64,000 nucleotides of DNA from Temnothorax longispinosus (Eukaryota; Arthropoda; Insecta; Hymenoptera; Formicidae): positions 2,790,001-2,854,000 of the forward strand of contig NC_092367.1 in NCBI RefSeq assembly GCF_030848805.1, written 5' to 3'. Made by a program: the position numbers and the translations under genes. The number at the start of each line of letters is the position of its first letter. Positions within the stretch are counted from its first letter, which is position 1. Shown one piece after another: positions 38,702-52,156 of the stretch. The notes beneath the pieces were generated by a model. The model was not told where the DNA came from. It ran no database searches and saw nothing but the letters and a program-made list of their open reading frames with translations.

Positions 38702-38840
38702 CGAGGTGTAATTCTCACGGGTCCGATAATGTGATTTTGTGTCGAATCCGACATAATTGGTCACGATGCTGACATAGTTCTCCCACATTAGTGGACATTT
38801 AGCGACGACTGTTGTTTTTATATTTACGAAATGCTCCACA
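38702..38840 (-). CDS. Candidate coding exon upstream of 33016-33219, unrecognised
   Basis: The minus-strand frame is open and ends at a good donor, ACCTCG|GTATGT, in phase 0. The translation includes EHFVNIKTTVVAKCPLMWEN and VGFDTKSHYRTRENYTS. Two acceptor positions are possible: GTCGTCAG before 38840 or AACAACAG before 38808; the frame stays open further upstream, so the 5' edge is uncertain. If joined directly to 33016-33219 the reading frame is kept across an intron of about 5.5 kb. There is no recognisable domain, signal peptide or membrane segment in the part visible. Confidence 0.33.
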
Positions 38841-38876
38841 CTGACGACAGTCGAACATCCACTGTTTGCATTTTGT

Positions 38877-38915
38877 TCATATATTATTTCATATATTACT
38901 TCATATGTTATTATA
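38877..38915. repeat. Short TTCATATATTATT tandem repeat
   Basis: Three imperfect 13-14 base units (TTCATATATTATT, TTCATATATTACT, TTCATATGTTATT). The repeat lies at the upstream edge of the minus-strand candidate exon at 38702-38840. Confidence 0.75.
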
Positions 38916-39999
38916 TATTAATTTCATCCATTTGCTAATATAACGAACTATATAACACAAAATTTCTTTAGAAACTATAGCTTCACCTATTGAGACATGT
39001 GAAACCGTACATAAATCTGAAAATTCAGATTTTACATTCGCATACGCCAGTGTCATTTTACTTCCCCATTTCGATTGGCGCAATCATACGTTATCATCGC
39101 TCAACAATCTCAATTATGTACGAGTTCTTGAAACAACGACATTTTCGCATTGGCTTATGTGTGCAATGCGCGTATAGGCCACCGCCATTTACGGCAATTT
39201 TAACCATTATATTACGATACCCGTGTTGCATAATGAAGGTGAGTTTTTTGTCATGGTTAGCCTAAGCCGAGAGTACGATCCTCAACCCAGTGTCGCCGCG
39301 GCACATAGGCAGTTCCAATTCTCACGGTATCCTTTATAGAACGGTCACCACGGGACTCCCACCATCGCCACGCGAGATCACTCGGTTTCTTTTCGCTTTT
39401 TGCCGGCCCCGCGTTTTCCCCGCCATCGAAGAGTAATCGTCGCAAAGAATCACTATCGCGGCGAACGTTTCAGTTACCGAGGAAATCGCGCGAGAACATT
39501 GATTTCGGATTGAATAAACATACATATACGCATACATGCCTTCACACGCTTAATTATTAAGCCGAGTTAAACGGTAAAAAAGAAAATTACAATTTATTCT
39601 TTCACACGTAGAAAAGTAAATATCCGTCAAGTTTTTATGCTTTAATTTGGAAAACTTCAGCAAAAACAGCCAACATGCAATTAATATTATACACGACAGA
39701 ATGCGACAGTTTATCTTCGAGAAGCAATAGAGCATGTCCGTCGATTCAATCGATTAACGTTGTCTACGTTGCTTTTATTCTCCCGTTCACGCAAGCCTAT
39801 TTTTAGCATCAATAAAGTCCGCGACATATCTCGCGGTCTTTCTTCCCAATTCCCTTATTCTCATTATTCCATCGGAAATGTCTGCGAATGAAAACCGGTG
39901 AAAGGTATAGCGGATACTAGCGCGGTAGAGGAGGACATTACATTCTTCGTACTTAGTCGTCCGACCCCCTCGTTCCTCCCTCACCTCACCCCGTACATC

Positions 40000-40560
40000 G
40001 TGCGCCTCCGCCCGACCCCACCCCTCCTATTCTCGCGTTGAGTGAAAAGTTTTACTCGGGATATTACGCCTCAGCCTCCCGTGACGTCGGAGGATTCCGC
40101 ACCCTCCTCGTCCTGCGACCGTCCTGGCTGTCTACGCGTTTTCCCTTCAATCCCACCGACTCCCCCTCCTTGCTCTCTCCTTGTCGCGGTAGCCGATTCT
40201 CTCTTTTCCTCTTCCAACGTCCTCCTCTCTCTCGCGCTCTCTCTCACTCCTGGATCCACCACGGCTCCTTTTCGCCGGGAGAAAAGCGGCGCAAACATAA
40301 TATCATTACTATTTCGAAGTCTCGTTTTCTTATGAGTTCGAGAGGACATAATGTACCTAGCCCGAGGTCCTTTGTTTGCCGTTCTCGTTGTTTCTCGAGG
40401 CGAGTAGCCGACTACCCCTCCCTTTCTCCAGCCTCTATGCTCAGAGGGAGAGGAAAAACATCTAACCGGAAAACTTTTCGTTGCCCGTTCTCTCATCCTC
40501 CGCTCGCGGAAACGCGTATGTATTCGCGATCGCCTGCGTTGCTTGCGAATAGTTAAAAAT
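40000..40560 (-). promoter_or_regulatory. Pyrimidine-rich island, possible minus-strand 5' UTR or promoter
   Basis: The plus strand is CT-rich (CCTCCTCTCTCTCGCGCTCT), so the minus strand is purine-rich, as insect 5' UTRs often are. It lies 1.2 kb upstream of the minus-strand candidate exon at 38702-38840, so it could be that gene's first exon or promoter (inference). Overlapping frames on both strands are composition artefacts. Confidence 0.22.
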
Positions 40561-43500
40561 TTAAGATAAAGCTTTATTACAGCTACTTCCGACAGCTCGA
40601 ATTCGAACGTACTGAGTATAACATTTCTCTTATTGGCTAATCGAAAAGGAAAATGACAAAAAATGGGCAACAGATTATATAAAATAATCGAATAATAAAT
40701 AAGAAAATAAAATAGCAATAATCGGTATATTATTAGAAAGAAACAATTCCGACAGTAATTAACCTAAATGCTTCAGAATACATTTGAGATAATTTCATTA
40801 ATTGTCAGCAACTGCAAATGAAACGCTTGATTTAACAGTAATGCCTGTCCAGAATCCAATGATTTATCTTTCAAGCTAGAAATTGTTAAATCGTTCATAT
40901 TATAACGTATAAAACTTCATACATCTTATACCATCAGTTTTAATTTTTGAAACGTGTACTCGCGTGTTACAATTTACTCATTGCTGTATTTTTAATTAAA
41001 TAGAATGCAAGGACAATATTATAAATAAAATAATAGCGAAATTACCTATTACATATTTTATATAGAAACTATTACATATATATATATATATGTTTAAATA
41101 TAGCTTATACTGATATCTTTATCCCACCCATTCCTAAGTCTTAAAGCAATCCGCCATTTTTTTGAAACGTGCAGAAGGTGATGTAAAGAGATCCACCCTC
41201 GAAGATCCGCGTAAGCAAAGACGAAGGACGATAGGCTGCGACAGGGAGAAGGGTTTCTCCTAGAGGGATGAACCACCGACGGTGGTGGGTTTGGTGGGGT
41301 TGCTCGCCGAGGATCTGCATACGTTCTCGCGCACATACACACGCACACGCATGCAACGCGCGTAAATTGCGCCCGTATGTGAGACGAGCGGGTCACGGAA
41401 GGGAAAACGGGACGAAAAGCTCTCTCGGAGAGAATCGTCGCGTTGCTATCGACCAATCGTTGGCAGACCTGCGTACATCAGCGTGCCGCCTATAGGCCAC
41501 CCCTAACCTGTCTGCCACCCCCCGGCCATATTGTAAAATATGGATCGCGGAGGTGTACAACACCCCACCTCGAGAACAACCCCTCGACCGCCGACCGCCG
41601 CTCGCATCCCTTGCCGTTCTCCAACGTTGCCTTGCAAGGTACGCTTATATGCTCCGGCCTTTACCAGGAGAAAAGATTGTGATTTGATTACACAACCGTT
41701 TCTTTTACATAAATCTTTTCGATGGAAGAAAAAATTTATTTCATTTAAAATCTACATAAGAAAGAGCGTATTTGTACATGTAAATAAATTTTAAATAACA
41801 ATTATGAAAAGCGAAAATCTGTGGTCCAATTAATAATTTTAATGAGAAATTCTTTTAGAAGAAAATCTCCAATATATATCATGAAATCGGAAGACACCCC
41901 ACATTATTGAAGATTTAGTCGATATTGCAGCACGAGAAAGCATCGACACGACACGGTGCGAGGCGAGGTCTTTTTGCGACTTTGTCACTTTTCACTCGCC
42001 CGCCTGTAATTGTTACTCTTTACGACAGAGGAGAATCGTTGTTAGCCGCTGGAGAGGAATTCCAGTGACTTCCGCATTTTGTAGGATAAAGGAAAAGTCA
42101 CTGAGGCGTGTATAAAGGCAAGTCAACCATGCGGAGCTATGCCTTAGTTATAGCTTCGTAAAACGGATATCGCGAGATTAACGGCAAAAAAGTGGATTTT
42201 ACTCGCTTTTCATGGCTATTAGTGCAACAATAAAATATAATTTGCGCTGACACGTACAATAACGTTCTAATATCATTCCCCGCGTTTCTTTTATTATATA
42301 TGCTACTCGTTCGCCAAATATTAGAAATAAGTTTGCTCTTGTACATACTTAAGCTTGAATATTTTTTTTTAATAGAATATCATCTACATACAACTGCGAA
42401 ATAAGTTTATAAAAAAATAAGGTATTTTCTATACCAAGAAGAACATAGAAATACTCTACTAATTTATCTCATTTCATAGATATATATTTGCGCATCTAAA
42501 TTGACATACGTATCTTTCGTTATTGTAGTTTTTGGCAGACAGCTTGTCAACTAAACGTTAAACGGACGAAGGCGGTGGGTGGAGAGAGCAGGGAATTTAC
42601 GCCATTTTTCTCGCTTCGAGAAATTTACGGCGCCTGGCGTTGCTCCAGACTCGTAATTCCGCCTTTGAAATAAACATCCGGATGAGATATCGTGATCTTA
42701 TCGGATTGAAGTTATCGAGCTGACATTGTTGTATGTAATAGAGTTATTTACGTGGTTACGCACGCGTGGCACGACCAATAAATTCGAGTGTACTTATTTA
42801 TGTTCCGCACAAAGTGTAATGCAAGAGATGACTTATGATTTCTCTTTACAAATATTGAAATATGACTTTTTTCATGTAGCATTTTTTCCAAAAAGTTCCT
42901 AATAATTTTTGATAACCTCAATATTATAACTCGCAATGATTATTATCTTGGAAAAAAAACTATCTGGTTAGTCTTCAAACTCAAAATAAGTGTATACGAT
43001 AAATTCGCGGTTATGCAACATGTTTATCGCAATCTCTATATTATTTATTGTAAAGTCATTTTCTCTTAAATATTATGAAAAATTATCTTTCTTTTTTCAG
43101 TCATTCTTTATTGCATCTTTTAATTTTTCTTTCTGTTTTTTAAAAAGACAGAATTAGTTAAATCTCATGTGTTTCAGCTAATGTTTACTGGATTGAAAAC
43201 TCAATGTAATAAACGGATCGGATACAATAAATACCGATTAATTCACATTACGAAGTGTCTTGCAAATTCCGGAACTATATGTTCGTGCTTCTCCGTCTAC
43301 TAAGGATCACGTCCGCGGGTATGTCTTCAGGACGGCGGCGGCGAGGATCAAAGGACGCCGCCACGCGCGGGCGGTCGTCGTCGTAGAAATGCTACTGTCT
43401 CGGTTTATCGTCCGCCGGCGGTCTATCCGTTCATCTCCGCGCGCGCACGAATGCATGCACGCATGTCACGAGCTACAGTTGCCGGTATTATGCATTTACC

Positions 43501-46500
43501 TGTGCGTATACGGTGGCGCATCATCAATGGTCATCAATGCAACAAGCGTCGACGGTTCGCACCTGTATCGGAAACGGCACGTCGCGTATCGACTATCGCA
43601 CGAAGAAACATCAGGAAGTGAAAATGCTTTCGATGCCTTTTCGAGAGAATCTCCTTACATTGCATCATAAGATTTCTTTCGTTTCTTGCTCGTTAACCGC
43701 CGTGAGCGTTTGCATCGTCAGATACGCGTTGCTTTGTATTACGTGAATATAGAAAACTTATAATAAACAGCTGTAAATTTAAAATTCTATCTTTAATGCT
43801 ATAACTTTAATGTTCAAATAAAGTATATAAATTCTTAAAGTTTATTTAAGAAATTTACTTACGGAAATTATAAGTGAAAATATCGGAGATTTAAGCGTAT
43901 TCATATATCGTTATAGATAGTCGCGGTTTATATCGCGCAGTTGGTTTAAACAATTAGATTTCTCGTTGCCGAAATAAATCTTGATTTTCAGCGCTTAAGT
44001 GACAGCGATGACCATTAATCTACTCGATCGGCGGAATCACGACACCGATCTCTTCCGAGCTTCTAACTAGCGGGCATAATGCCAGCCTTTGCCTGCGAGG
44101 AGTCGTTCGAACTTTATGCTCTCACCTTACTCTATAGAAAAGCGACTTCGAATGAATGTCGTTCCTTGGATATGCGTAGCACTAAATAAAAATATCTCAC
44201 TGTAACATTAATCTAAAATAAATATAATCTATGAAGATTTGATTCTCTGATAAAATTTTTCAGTTATTTTATATAATATATATATTTTTTTAACTTGATG
44301 TCTCGTCTATTAATTCCAATCTATGTCCTTTTTCTAATTTATATTGCTAAATTAAATATATTAATAACACTATGTGTTAAATTTGTGTTCTATAACTACA
44401 GCGTGTAAACTGTAAATTGCTAAGTCTATTCGATCATAAGCAACGCTCGTATCTTTGCACATATATACAATTCCAAATACTTAATGCGTACACTCTCACG
44501 TTCATCGATACATACAGATATGTGTGTGCACGGAAAAGCAAAGAGAAAAAGGCAGATCCGGAGGGTGGTTAATATCTGCGAGACAGCTGGCTGACCATCC
44601 TCCCCCCAAAGCCCGTATAACATCGATAACGGCGACCGACTATTATAAACCCTCGGTTTTCGCGCTCAAAAATATCATTGCTTTCCTCACGCAAGTATCT
44701 TCCATCTAATTCTAAAATTTTCTACAAAATTGATCGTCTCATCTTCTTTATGCTATATCAATTTATTTATCTACATTTGTTTGCGGGAATGGATATTTAG
44801 AATTTAAATATAAAAAGGAAAAAGATCTATAAAAATAAAAAATTGATAAAAAATTGAGTTACAATACTAAATAGGTATGCGTTTTTTATCATTTTGCCCA
44901 TTATTTGCTGATAATTATAGACAAGTGCTTTTTCTGTAATATTTAAAATTTGTGTTATTGATATTTAATAATTTTAACAGCAGCTTGAAAACTAAAAATA
45001 CGTAATACTCTACTACGTACGATATAAAACTGTACGCCGCACTAATAGCTAAACTTGAAGCTAAAAGTCGCTGTAACGTTATTAGCAACCGCGTTGGTGT
45101 GCGAGGGAAATTTGCTCCGTCCATTAACGTTAGTTTACGCAAGGCCGTGGTTTCTTTACGACTGCCCTGCACACGTCGATAGCGCAATCCTACGTCCCGG
45201 AGAAAAAAAATTCCCAGCATCCCCGGGCTTTACGATCCTCAACATGTCGTATAAGCGTGCCGTAGCTCGGCCACGACGGGGGTGGGTTAAAAGTGGAGCG
45301 GGCATTCGCGCATCCACCATTCGGTGGCACGCAGACTAACATGGTAGTTAAAGCAATTATTACTTCGACGATATATAACACCATTTTGTAGCCGGCGATT
45401 GTCGCTCTGGTTTTAAGACAGAACTATTGTTTTTACAACCAACCACCACATAGTGAAATCGCCAGCGATGAAACACATCGCGGATTGGCGTTTCCGCCGC
45501 GAGCTGACGACTTCTATCCGACGCGACGCGATGAATCGCCATCGCGAAGATCGAAGGACAACGTCGCTTCTGGACTTATAGCGGATCACCGCGGGTTAAT
45601 AATGGATTTTCAACCAGTCCTTACCTTTACAAGACCCTTACATGACCACCGCGCCTACCTGCTGTATATATACATACGGGATCAGGCGAATGTGCGCACG
45701 AATCGGTACGATTTGAAATCGTTATGCCGCTTTTTGTCATTAAGTTTCCCTAAATGCGCGCTTCGACTCGACACTGGGTGGTAGCGACAGGTATATGTAG
45801 TATGAGAGAACTATAGTATCGATCGCGCATACCTTAGGCATTGTCGATTGGATCCGGCGTTCTTAATCCTTCCCCCTCTCCCCCTCCCCCTAAGGCTAAT
45901 ACAATTTCAAGATAACATGCGCTGTACTTCTGCAGTTTATATCAGTTTGAAAAATTGCTGCAAAAGATAATAATGTATAATATTTGTAAAAGAAGAAATA
46001 AAATATATAAAGTATGTATGTTATAATAGTTTCTATGTACACGAATGCTTCTCTTACAATTTTTTCTCTCTTTCGCAGAGGCATTTAATTTATTTAGTCT
46101 ATATAGATTGCTGCAATTTAAATTATATAGAATTTAATAAGCAATATCTAATTAGTGATTTTTCTTAGTAACAAACTAGTTTAACACTGTCTACGCTTTG
46201 TTCTTGCAACATTCAAGTATATTAAAACAATATTAAGCAAATGTTATCTGAATTATTGTTAAATGTATTACGCATAATTTGTATAACTTCGATACGAAAA
46301 ATTAAATTGAAATTCGAGAAGCTTTGCTTGTGCCTGAAAAAACTTCCGCGAGTGATCATTCAGCAACTTTTGCAAGTTGACTACACAGTATATTCGTAAT
46401 CGAACGTGTGCAAGACGAGTTACATGGACGAGTATGTATGTATGTGTACTAACACGCGTTCAAGTGCACGTAGAAATCTGTCCTACTACTCGTCTCGATG

Positions 46501-49500
46501 GGCGGAGCACGCAGTAAAGACTTTGCATACTCAATGAACATCCGAGGTGGAGGCGGCAGTTTGCATACGGTTACGGTGGTGCAGCCTCTCCATTGGTCCA
46601 GAAACATCTTGCTGCATCTCCCTACCGCTGCTAGCGCGCTATCTTTCTCTCCCACTACTTCGCCCCTTCTCCCGCTTATCTCGTTCAGCGTCTTGGTCCA
46701 ACGCGTTCGCGGCGTACAAGTAGCGATAGATTGGATTCGATCGCGCGCGATACATTTCATACAACGATCAATTATCACTATATACTTTGCATTAACACTG
46801 CGGCGTCTTAATTGTCGCAGATTTTGTTCGACGTATTGAATATTTGCAGAAATCTATTCAATACGTTGAATAAACATTTGCGTATTTTTATATTAATGGT
46901 GCATATGTATAAACAAGAAAATTATAAATATGTCTTACACGGGTAATTATCATTAATTTATATATTAATAAGCTCTTAAATTTTTATAAAAGTTTGTTCT
47001 ATATCATTTTTCCGTTCTAAAATATTCCTTATATGTAAAAAAAATTCTGAACATTTTAAACACATTGATAACTGATGATAAACGCAATATGATATCAAGT
47101 CAACGTTTATATGCCGTGCATCCAGTGCATCGGATAGATGTTCAGATTGCGATGTGTTCGTGACCGTCGCTGCGAGACGGCAGATAACATGTCATCGAAA
47201 CGAGCCGACCGAGAGAAGAAGGCGGGATACCAGGATAAATACGAAATCGATGATAAACTGGCCAGTCCGTCGAGGCGGGCACGAGGTAGGGGTAGAACGA
47301 CACCTCCTTAGAGTCGGAATAGCCCTGTATATACAACGACCTATCGTGGCTCGTACGGGTTCTCAAGCTACTTTTTGTTTCCCACGGTTCTGGATCTCGT
47401 CGCTGTCGCAGCTTCTACATTCCACGGGACAAGTGCACGGACTTACGTGCGTGCAACTACGTAGTGCAATCTGAGCAAGCGGAATGGACTCGAATCGCCC
47501 GAAATATCGCGCACCGGAGTTCTTCCTCTTCAGATCGACGCAATTTGGATTAATGCATTTTGCCGCGTGCCGCGTCTCGCGCAAATGCTATTTTAAGAAA
47601 TAGTACCTGAGCAACCGAGAAATATTACATTAACGTATATTACTAGAGCCAAGTAACAACTATCTAAAGTCCTTACTATTTTAAAAAATATTACTACTTT
47701 TTGTATATTGTATGTAAACTATTACTATTTTTAATAAAATTAAGAGCGAGAGAGAAAGAGAGAGAGAGAAAATGATCATAAAATGAAATTCGTGAGTTAT
47801 ATCTCTATTAGAATAATTCAACGGGCGCATAAATTGACACTAAAGATATAGGATACCGCTAAAATCATGTTAATTTATCAACTACAGTTGGAGGAGCTGC
47901 TTGCAATAGCGTTTGTCGGAACAATCGACAGCTAATTACTCCTATGTTGGTATGGCTCCTCGATGATTACTTAACTCAGCTCAATTGCCTTAACCAACTC
48001 AAGTGATTGCGTGACTTTTAAACACTTTTTATTAGCAATCTAGCAAAAAGAGAGTCTAGGTAGATCGTAAATCACTTTATTCCCTAAGTTTCAGTCTAGT
48101 CATCTCCGGCGCCATTATTCTTGTAATTTGGTTGCTTTGACGGATGTTGAACAGAAAATCATTTTTATATAACATTATAATCCTTATATTAGTTCTTACT
48201 TTTATAATATTTTATAATATTAATTCAATCATATTTATATTTTTATTACGATTCTTTTCTGCGATCTATCTTACATCCGATTAAAGTTAAATATAAGTAT
48301 ATCGCATGATCGAGATTATTTCAAAGGGGTCAATGACTCTTTCTCTTGGACATCGTAATTTATTAAAATTAAACAACTAAAAACGTAATAAGGAAGAGTA
48401 GGAAAGACTACGAATGTAAGACGAAAGAGAATAGAATTGCATAGAAGGAGCACACAGGCAAGCTCCTAACGCAATGGTGGGGAACTATACTGAGCGAAAA
48501 AAGAGCTCGGCTCTGGGTTCCTGCTTTACAATTAGGAAGATCCACGAGCCCAGTCGCCTCCTCTCCGCGGCCTACGAGACATATTAAATAATTTATAATT
48601 GTTTTGTCTGGCTCGATAATACATGTCGGCGAGTCGTTTACACAGTGAGATACAGCGTAACTTTTTGCGGATGCATCCCGGGAGCGCCCCTGACAATGAT
48701 AGATCGTTCGATCCGCGATTATGAAGTCGCGATGCCTTATGGTGCCCTTTACGTTATCATGCACGCACTATCAGTCCGTTTCGAACGATGCGGTTTGCAG
48801 CGTCGTATTTGGTAATTTGTATTGAAGAATCGGATTTTTTTCTAATTAATCGCGCGCGATAATTATTGAGTCCATCATAAAGCACGAAGCAATAGTTAAA
48901 AAGAGCAACTTGTCGTTTTCTTCCCCGCCCTTCTTCCCTCTTTTGCAAATATATTGAATCTTCACAAGATGACGCATCGATGTGAACATTCTCGCGCTAA
49001 TCAGGAGGATGCGCGTAGCTCGTTAGATGCATTCCCATCTTGTTAACACGGGTATGGCGTAACTGATGTCGGATTTGACGCAATATGTTCGCTTCTAAAG
49101 GACCAGAGGATGCAATAAAACACGATCGCGGTCAATCGCAAGAGCTTTGAGCCTAACGAAACATTTTGATGAAGAAGAAAAAAGTTTAATCTATAACAGC
49201 CTGCTTCAGCGATTTATACCGAATGTATAGGTATTCTATTCCTCCAAAAATTAACCATAAAGCATCGTTCATTATATAGCAATTACTATTTTATATTCAA
49301 ATATATTACGGAAATACTAAAGCATACATTATTTTGTCAGTGATCTTTCATTGAAAATTTCCACGAGTGAAAGATATTCGCGTCCTTCCGATATATTCGC
49401 AGAATCTAAGGAAAAGGTTTCTTGCCGGCCATGCGCGGATGGTACAAAGGATCCCAAGATCGAACACCATACAAATTCAAAGTGCTCCTGGCGCGAGCGC

Positions 49501-49647
49501 GTCTCTTCCCTTTTTCCGCTCCGCGTCACGACATCGATCTATTTATTTGCCCGTCGTGTACGGGATCCATCGGTAGGTGAGAGACCAACTAAAATTCCAG
49601 CGGCGTGTCGGTCCATACATATCGATGAGAAGACGAACGCTGTTTAA
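40561..49647. other. No gene recognised
   Basis: AT-rich DNA alternates with GC islands at 41100-41650, 41930-42130, 43260-43680, 44500-44640, 45050-45780, 46440-46760, 47110-47580 and 48440-48760. Frames in these islands overlap on both strands, mostly lack ATG starts and show no domains. Confidence 0.35.
47743..47771. repeat. Interrupted (GA)n microsatellite
   Basis: GAGCGAGAGAGAAAGAGAGA-type run, imperfect, in an AT-rich intergenic tract. Confidence 0.8.
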
Positions 49648-49881
49648 GTAGCGATCGAAGCGTCGCGTCGGTGTCGCTCGTACAAGTTAAAGGACGTGTC
49701 CGGAGAGAATAGCGGGCAAGAAGGACCGATTTCTTCGCGCAAGAAGGACGGCGGGGATCACGACGCGGCAGTCTTCTACGTCAAGGATGACGTATGGCCC
49801 GACTATCAGCCGCGCCTCTTCCTACCGCAACACTTGGCTGAGCCGGCACGATCGGTGTCGTTCTTAAATTTTGCTGTATAA
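49648..49881 (+). CDS. Candidate terminal exon or broken ORF, unrecognised
   Basis: The frame is open from just after a TAA at 49645 to the TAA at 49879-49881. It reads DVSGENSGQEGPISSRKKDG and then AVFYVKDDVWPDYQPRLFLP, ending SFLNFAV. Third codon positions in the middle are mostly C or G (TTC TAC GTC AAG GAT GAC), as in expressed insect genes, while the flanks are AT-rich. No ATG is available in frame, so it would be a 3' exon (possible acceptor ATCGAAG before 49661) or the tail of a broken frame. The same frame is open again upstream of the TAA, from 49351. Confidence 0.28.
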   Translation, partial: VAIEASRRCRSYKLKDVSGENSGQEGPISSRKKDGGDHDAAVFYVKDDVWPDYQPRLFLPQHLAEPARSVSFLNFAV

Positions 49882-52138
49882 CCCGAGAATTCGTACGCAC
49901 ATTAAACTAACGGTAAACTTTTTTAGATATTTGTAAATTTGTTATTTAAAGATCTATAAGTATAATCTCAAAACCAATATTAAATAGATTGAATCAATGC
50001 ATTATTTGCAAATAATCGATAAAAATTCCAAGCATGGCATAAATTGAGTTCATGTGTGTTATTATTGATTGAAGAATAGAAAAATGTATATATGCACATG
50101 TGCATGCACAATCGCATACAGATACAATATCTGCGCGACTGATACGATGGGCGAGATCCTTGGTAGCATCAGTAGCAGATCGTAAAATTATGCAGCAGCC
50201 GACGACGGCGGACAGAGGGGACACCTGACAACCCGTTTAACCTCGTAGTCGCCTCTTGTTTATGATAAAAAGAGGAAGAACCCAACAGTATGGCGCGCGC
50301 GTCCGCGGATTATTAAAGATGGCGACTGTACGTCGCGCGTATATATACTCACCGCATTTCTTGCTGGACTAGAACGGCGATATACCATATTTAAATGCAT
50401 CTTATGCAATTAATTGTCTTCTATCATATAAATAAAGGAAAAAAGGAAAAAAGACTAAAAAAATAAACAATTTAAAATTGAAGATGGTATCTAAATGTCC
50501 ACGTCTAAATATCTAACAATATCGCGTAGTAGCATCCATGCCAATTTAGTTTTCGAACACACGCGTCATTTTTGCAGCACGTCATTCTTGTCGTTCGGGG
50601 ACTGGCATATCAACTCGAATGTCTAGCGTTGTCATCCAGCGAACAAGATACTCGAGTAAAGAAAGAAAGAGAGAGAGAAAGAGAAATAAGGGGACAAACG
50701 CGAACGAAGAGGGGGTGGCATTCGGTTGCCCTCGTGCCTGGCGTGCCTGCTGACGTCTCGTCGGCTTGAAACGCATGCACGTCCGACGTCCGACGTCCAA
50801 TGTATATAATTTATGAAGTATCTGCATTCCCCACAAGGATAAATCAAGTCGCCACCCTGGCAGAATCCGCGGGCATTTCGGATGACCGACAATTCGGTAG
50901 CGCATCGCCTCGCCTGTACGCGAATATCGCCGGTAATGTCGGGTGAGACGATTATATTAGGTATTCACGGGGTGAAATAGGATGACATTAAACTGAATCG
51001 TTACCTATTTTAAGAAATAAATTTCAGATCTCTGAAGTTTCCAGCAAGTATCTCTCCTTATTACGAAGTATGATTCGTTATACATTTTTTATGAAATAAC
51101 TACGAGTTTAAAATAATTTATTAGCAAAAATTATACAATTTTTTGTCGTTTCAGTCTTCATCGATCCGTCAAAGCAGAAGAGTCCCGTCGCGACTTCGGC
51201 ATGACGAGCCGACGCAATGGCGGCCACTATAATTGAGCTACAAATTCCGCGGTGATCAACTGGTTGCGCCGCGTCTCATACGAAATCAGCCTGTTTCAGG
51301 TCGATGGCGGTCGATAACAATCGCGAGGACGGGCTGCCATCGAGATACCCGCAGAACGATTCAAACGCACCGCCGCCCCGACATTCTCGAGGGGCAAAAA
51401 CACAGCCCGTGCGTGCTCACGTACGAGCATGCAACGCCGCGCAACAAGGTGCACCTGATATGTATTCATACTCTTGATGCCGTTTGAGAAGTCGAGGATT
51501 CGATCGTAAGGAAAAATTGCAAAGATTGAGCGAGTTGCTCGATACGTATCCGATATCAAACTATATACATCATTTATAAAACAGTGAAACTGATGATTTC
51601 GTAATTTGGTATAAAAATAATTGTATACTTACAAATAAATAAATAATTCAGTAAAATTCAAAAGTTCAGATTAAGAATTTGTGAGATCAACGCCTATTCT
51701 GAAAACTTAATCTTATTAACTCTCTTAAGCTAGTAAAAGTTCCTTTAGTTGTATCGCAATTTAAAATTATTAAACGTCAAAGATTTTGTCATTAATAATT
51801 CCCTTTATCGCTCCTATTTTCTCTGTCACGATGTCCAGATTGCAGTTACGAGCGGCAAATCGCAAATGACCTCCGTCATGCACCACTTAATCGTCCCCGC
51901 GCGACGAATCGTTGACAACGAGCGGAATCAGCCAGCGGCGGGTGAAAATCAGCTACGTTTTAGCTGCGAGAGAAAGGGGAGGCCTTTGACAGTGCGCCGA
52001 CTTGATAGAGCGGAAAGGTAACGGCCGCGAGGATCGCAAAACGTACGCGTTGCGTCCCGATACGGCTATTTCTGCTGCGACTGAATCCAGGAGCGCCAAT
52101 GGAAAATACCGAGCATAGCGACGAATCCGACGACTAAA

Positions 52139-52156
52139 CGACGACGACGACGACGA
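52139..52156. repeat. (CGA)6 trinucleotide repeat
   Basis: Six CGA units followed by a related AGCCGTCGACGA. It produces the Arg-rich stretch in a minus-strand frame that is otherwise unconvincing as protein. Confidence 0.85.

Noticed and set aside
40071..40718. 215-codon minus-strand ORF with a 172-codon frame on the opposite strand
   Set aside because: Both arise from a CT/GA-biased island. The translations are low complexity and mutually overlapping.
44426..44623. Minus-strand 65-codon ATG frame with a hydrophobic middle
   Set aside because: AT-rich C-terminal half, no splice context and no recognised motif; compatible with chance.
45055..45339. Plus-strand frame beginning MKLKVAVTLLATALVCEG, resembling a signal peptide
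   Set aside because: The first codon is TTG, not ATG. The rest of the frame has no domain and the region is open on the other strand as well.
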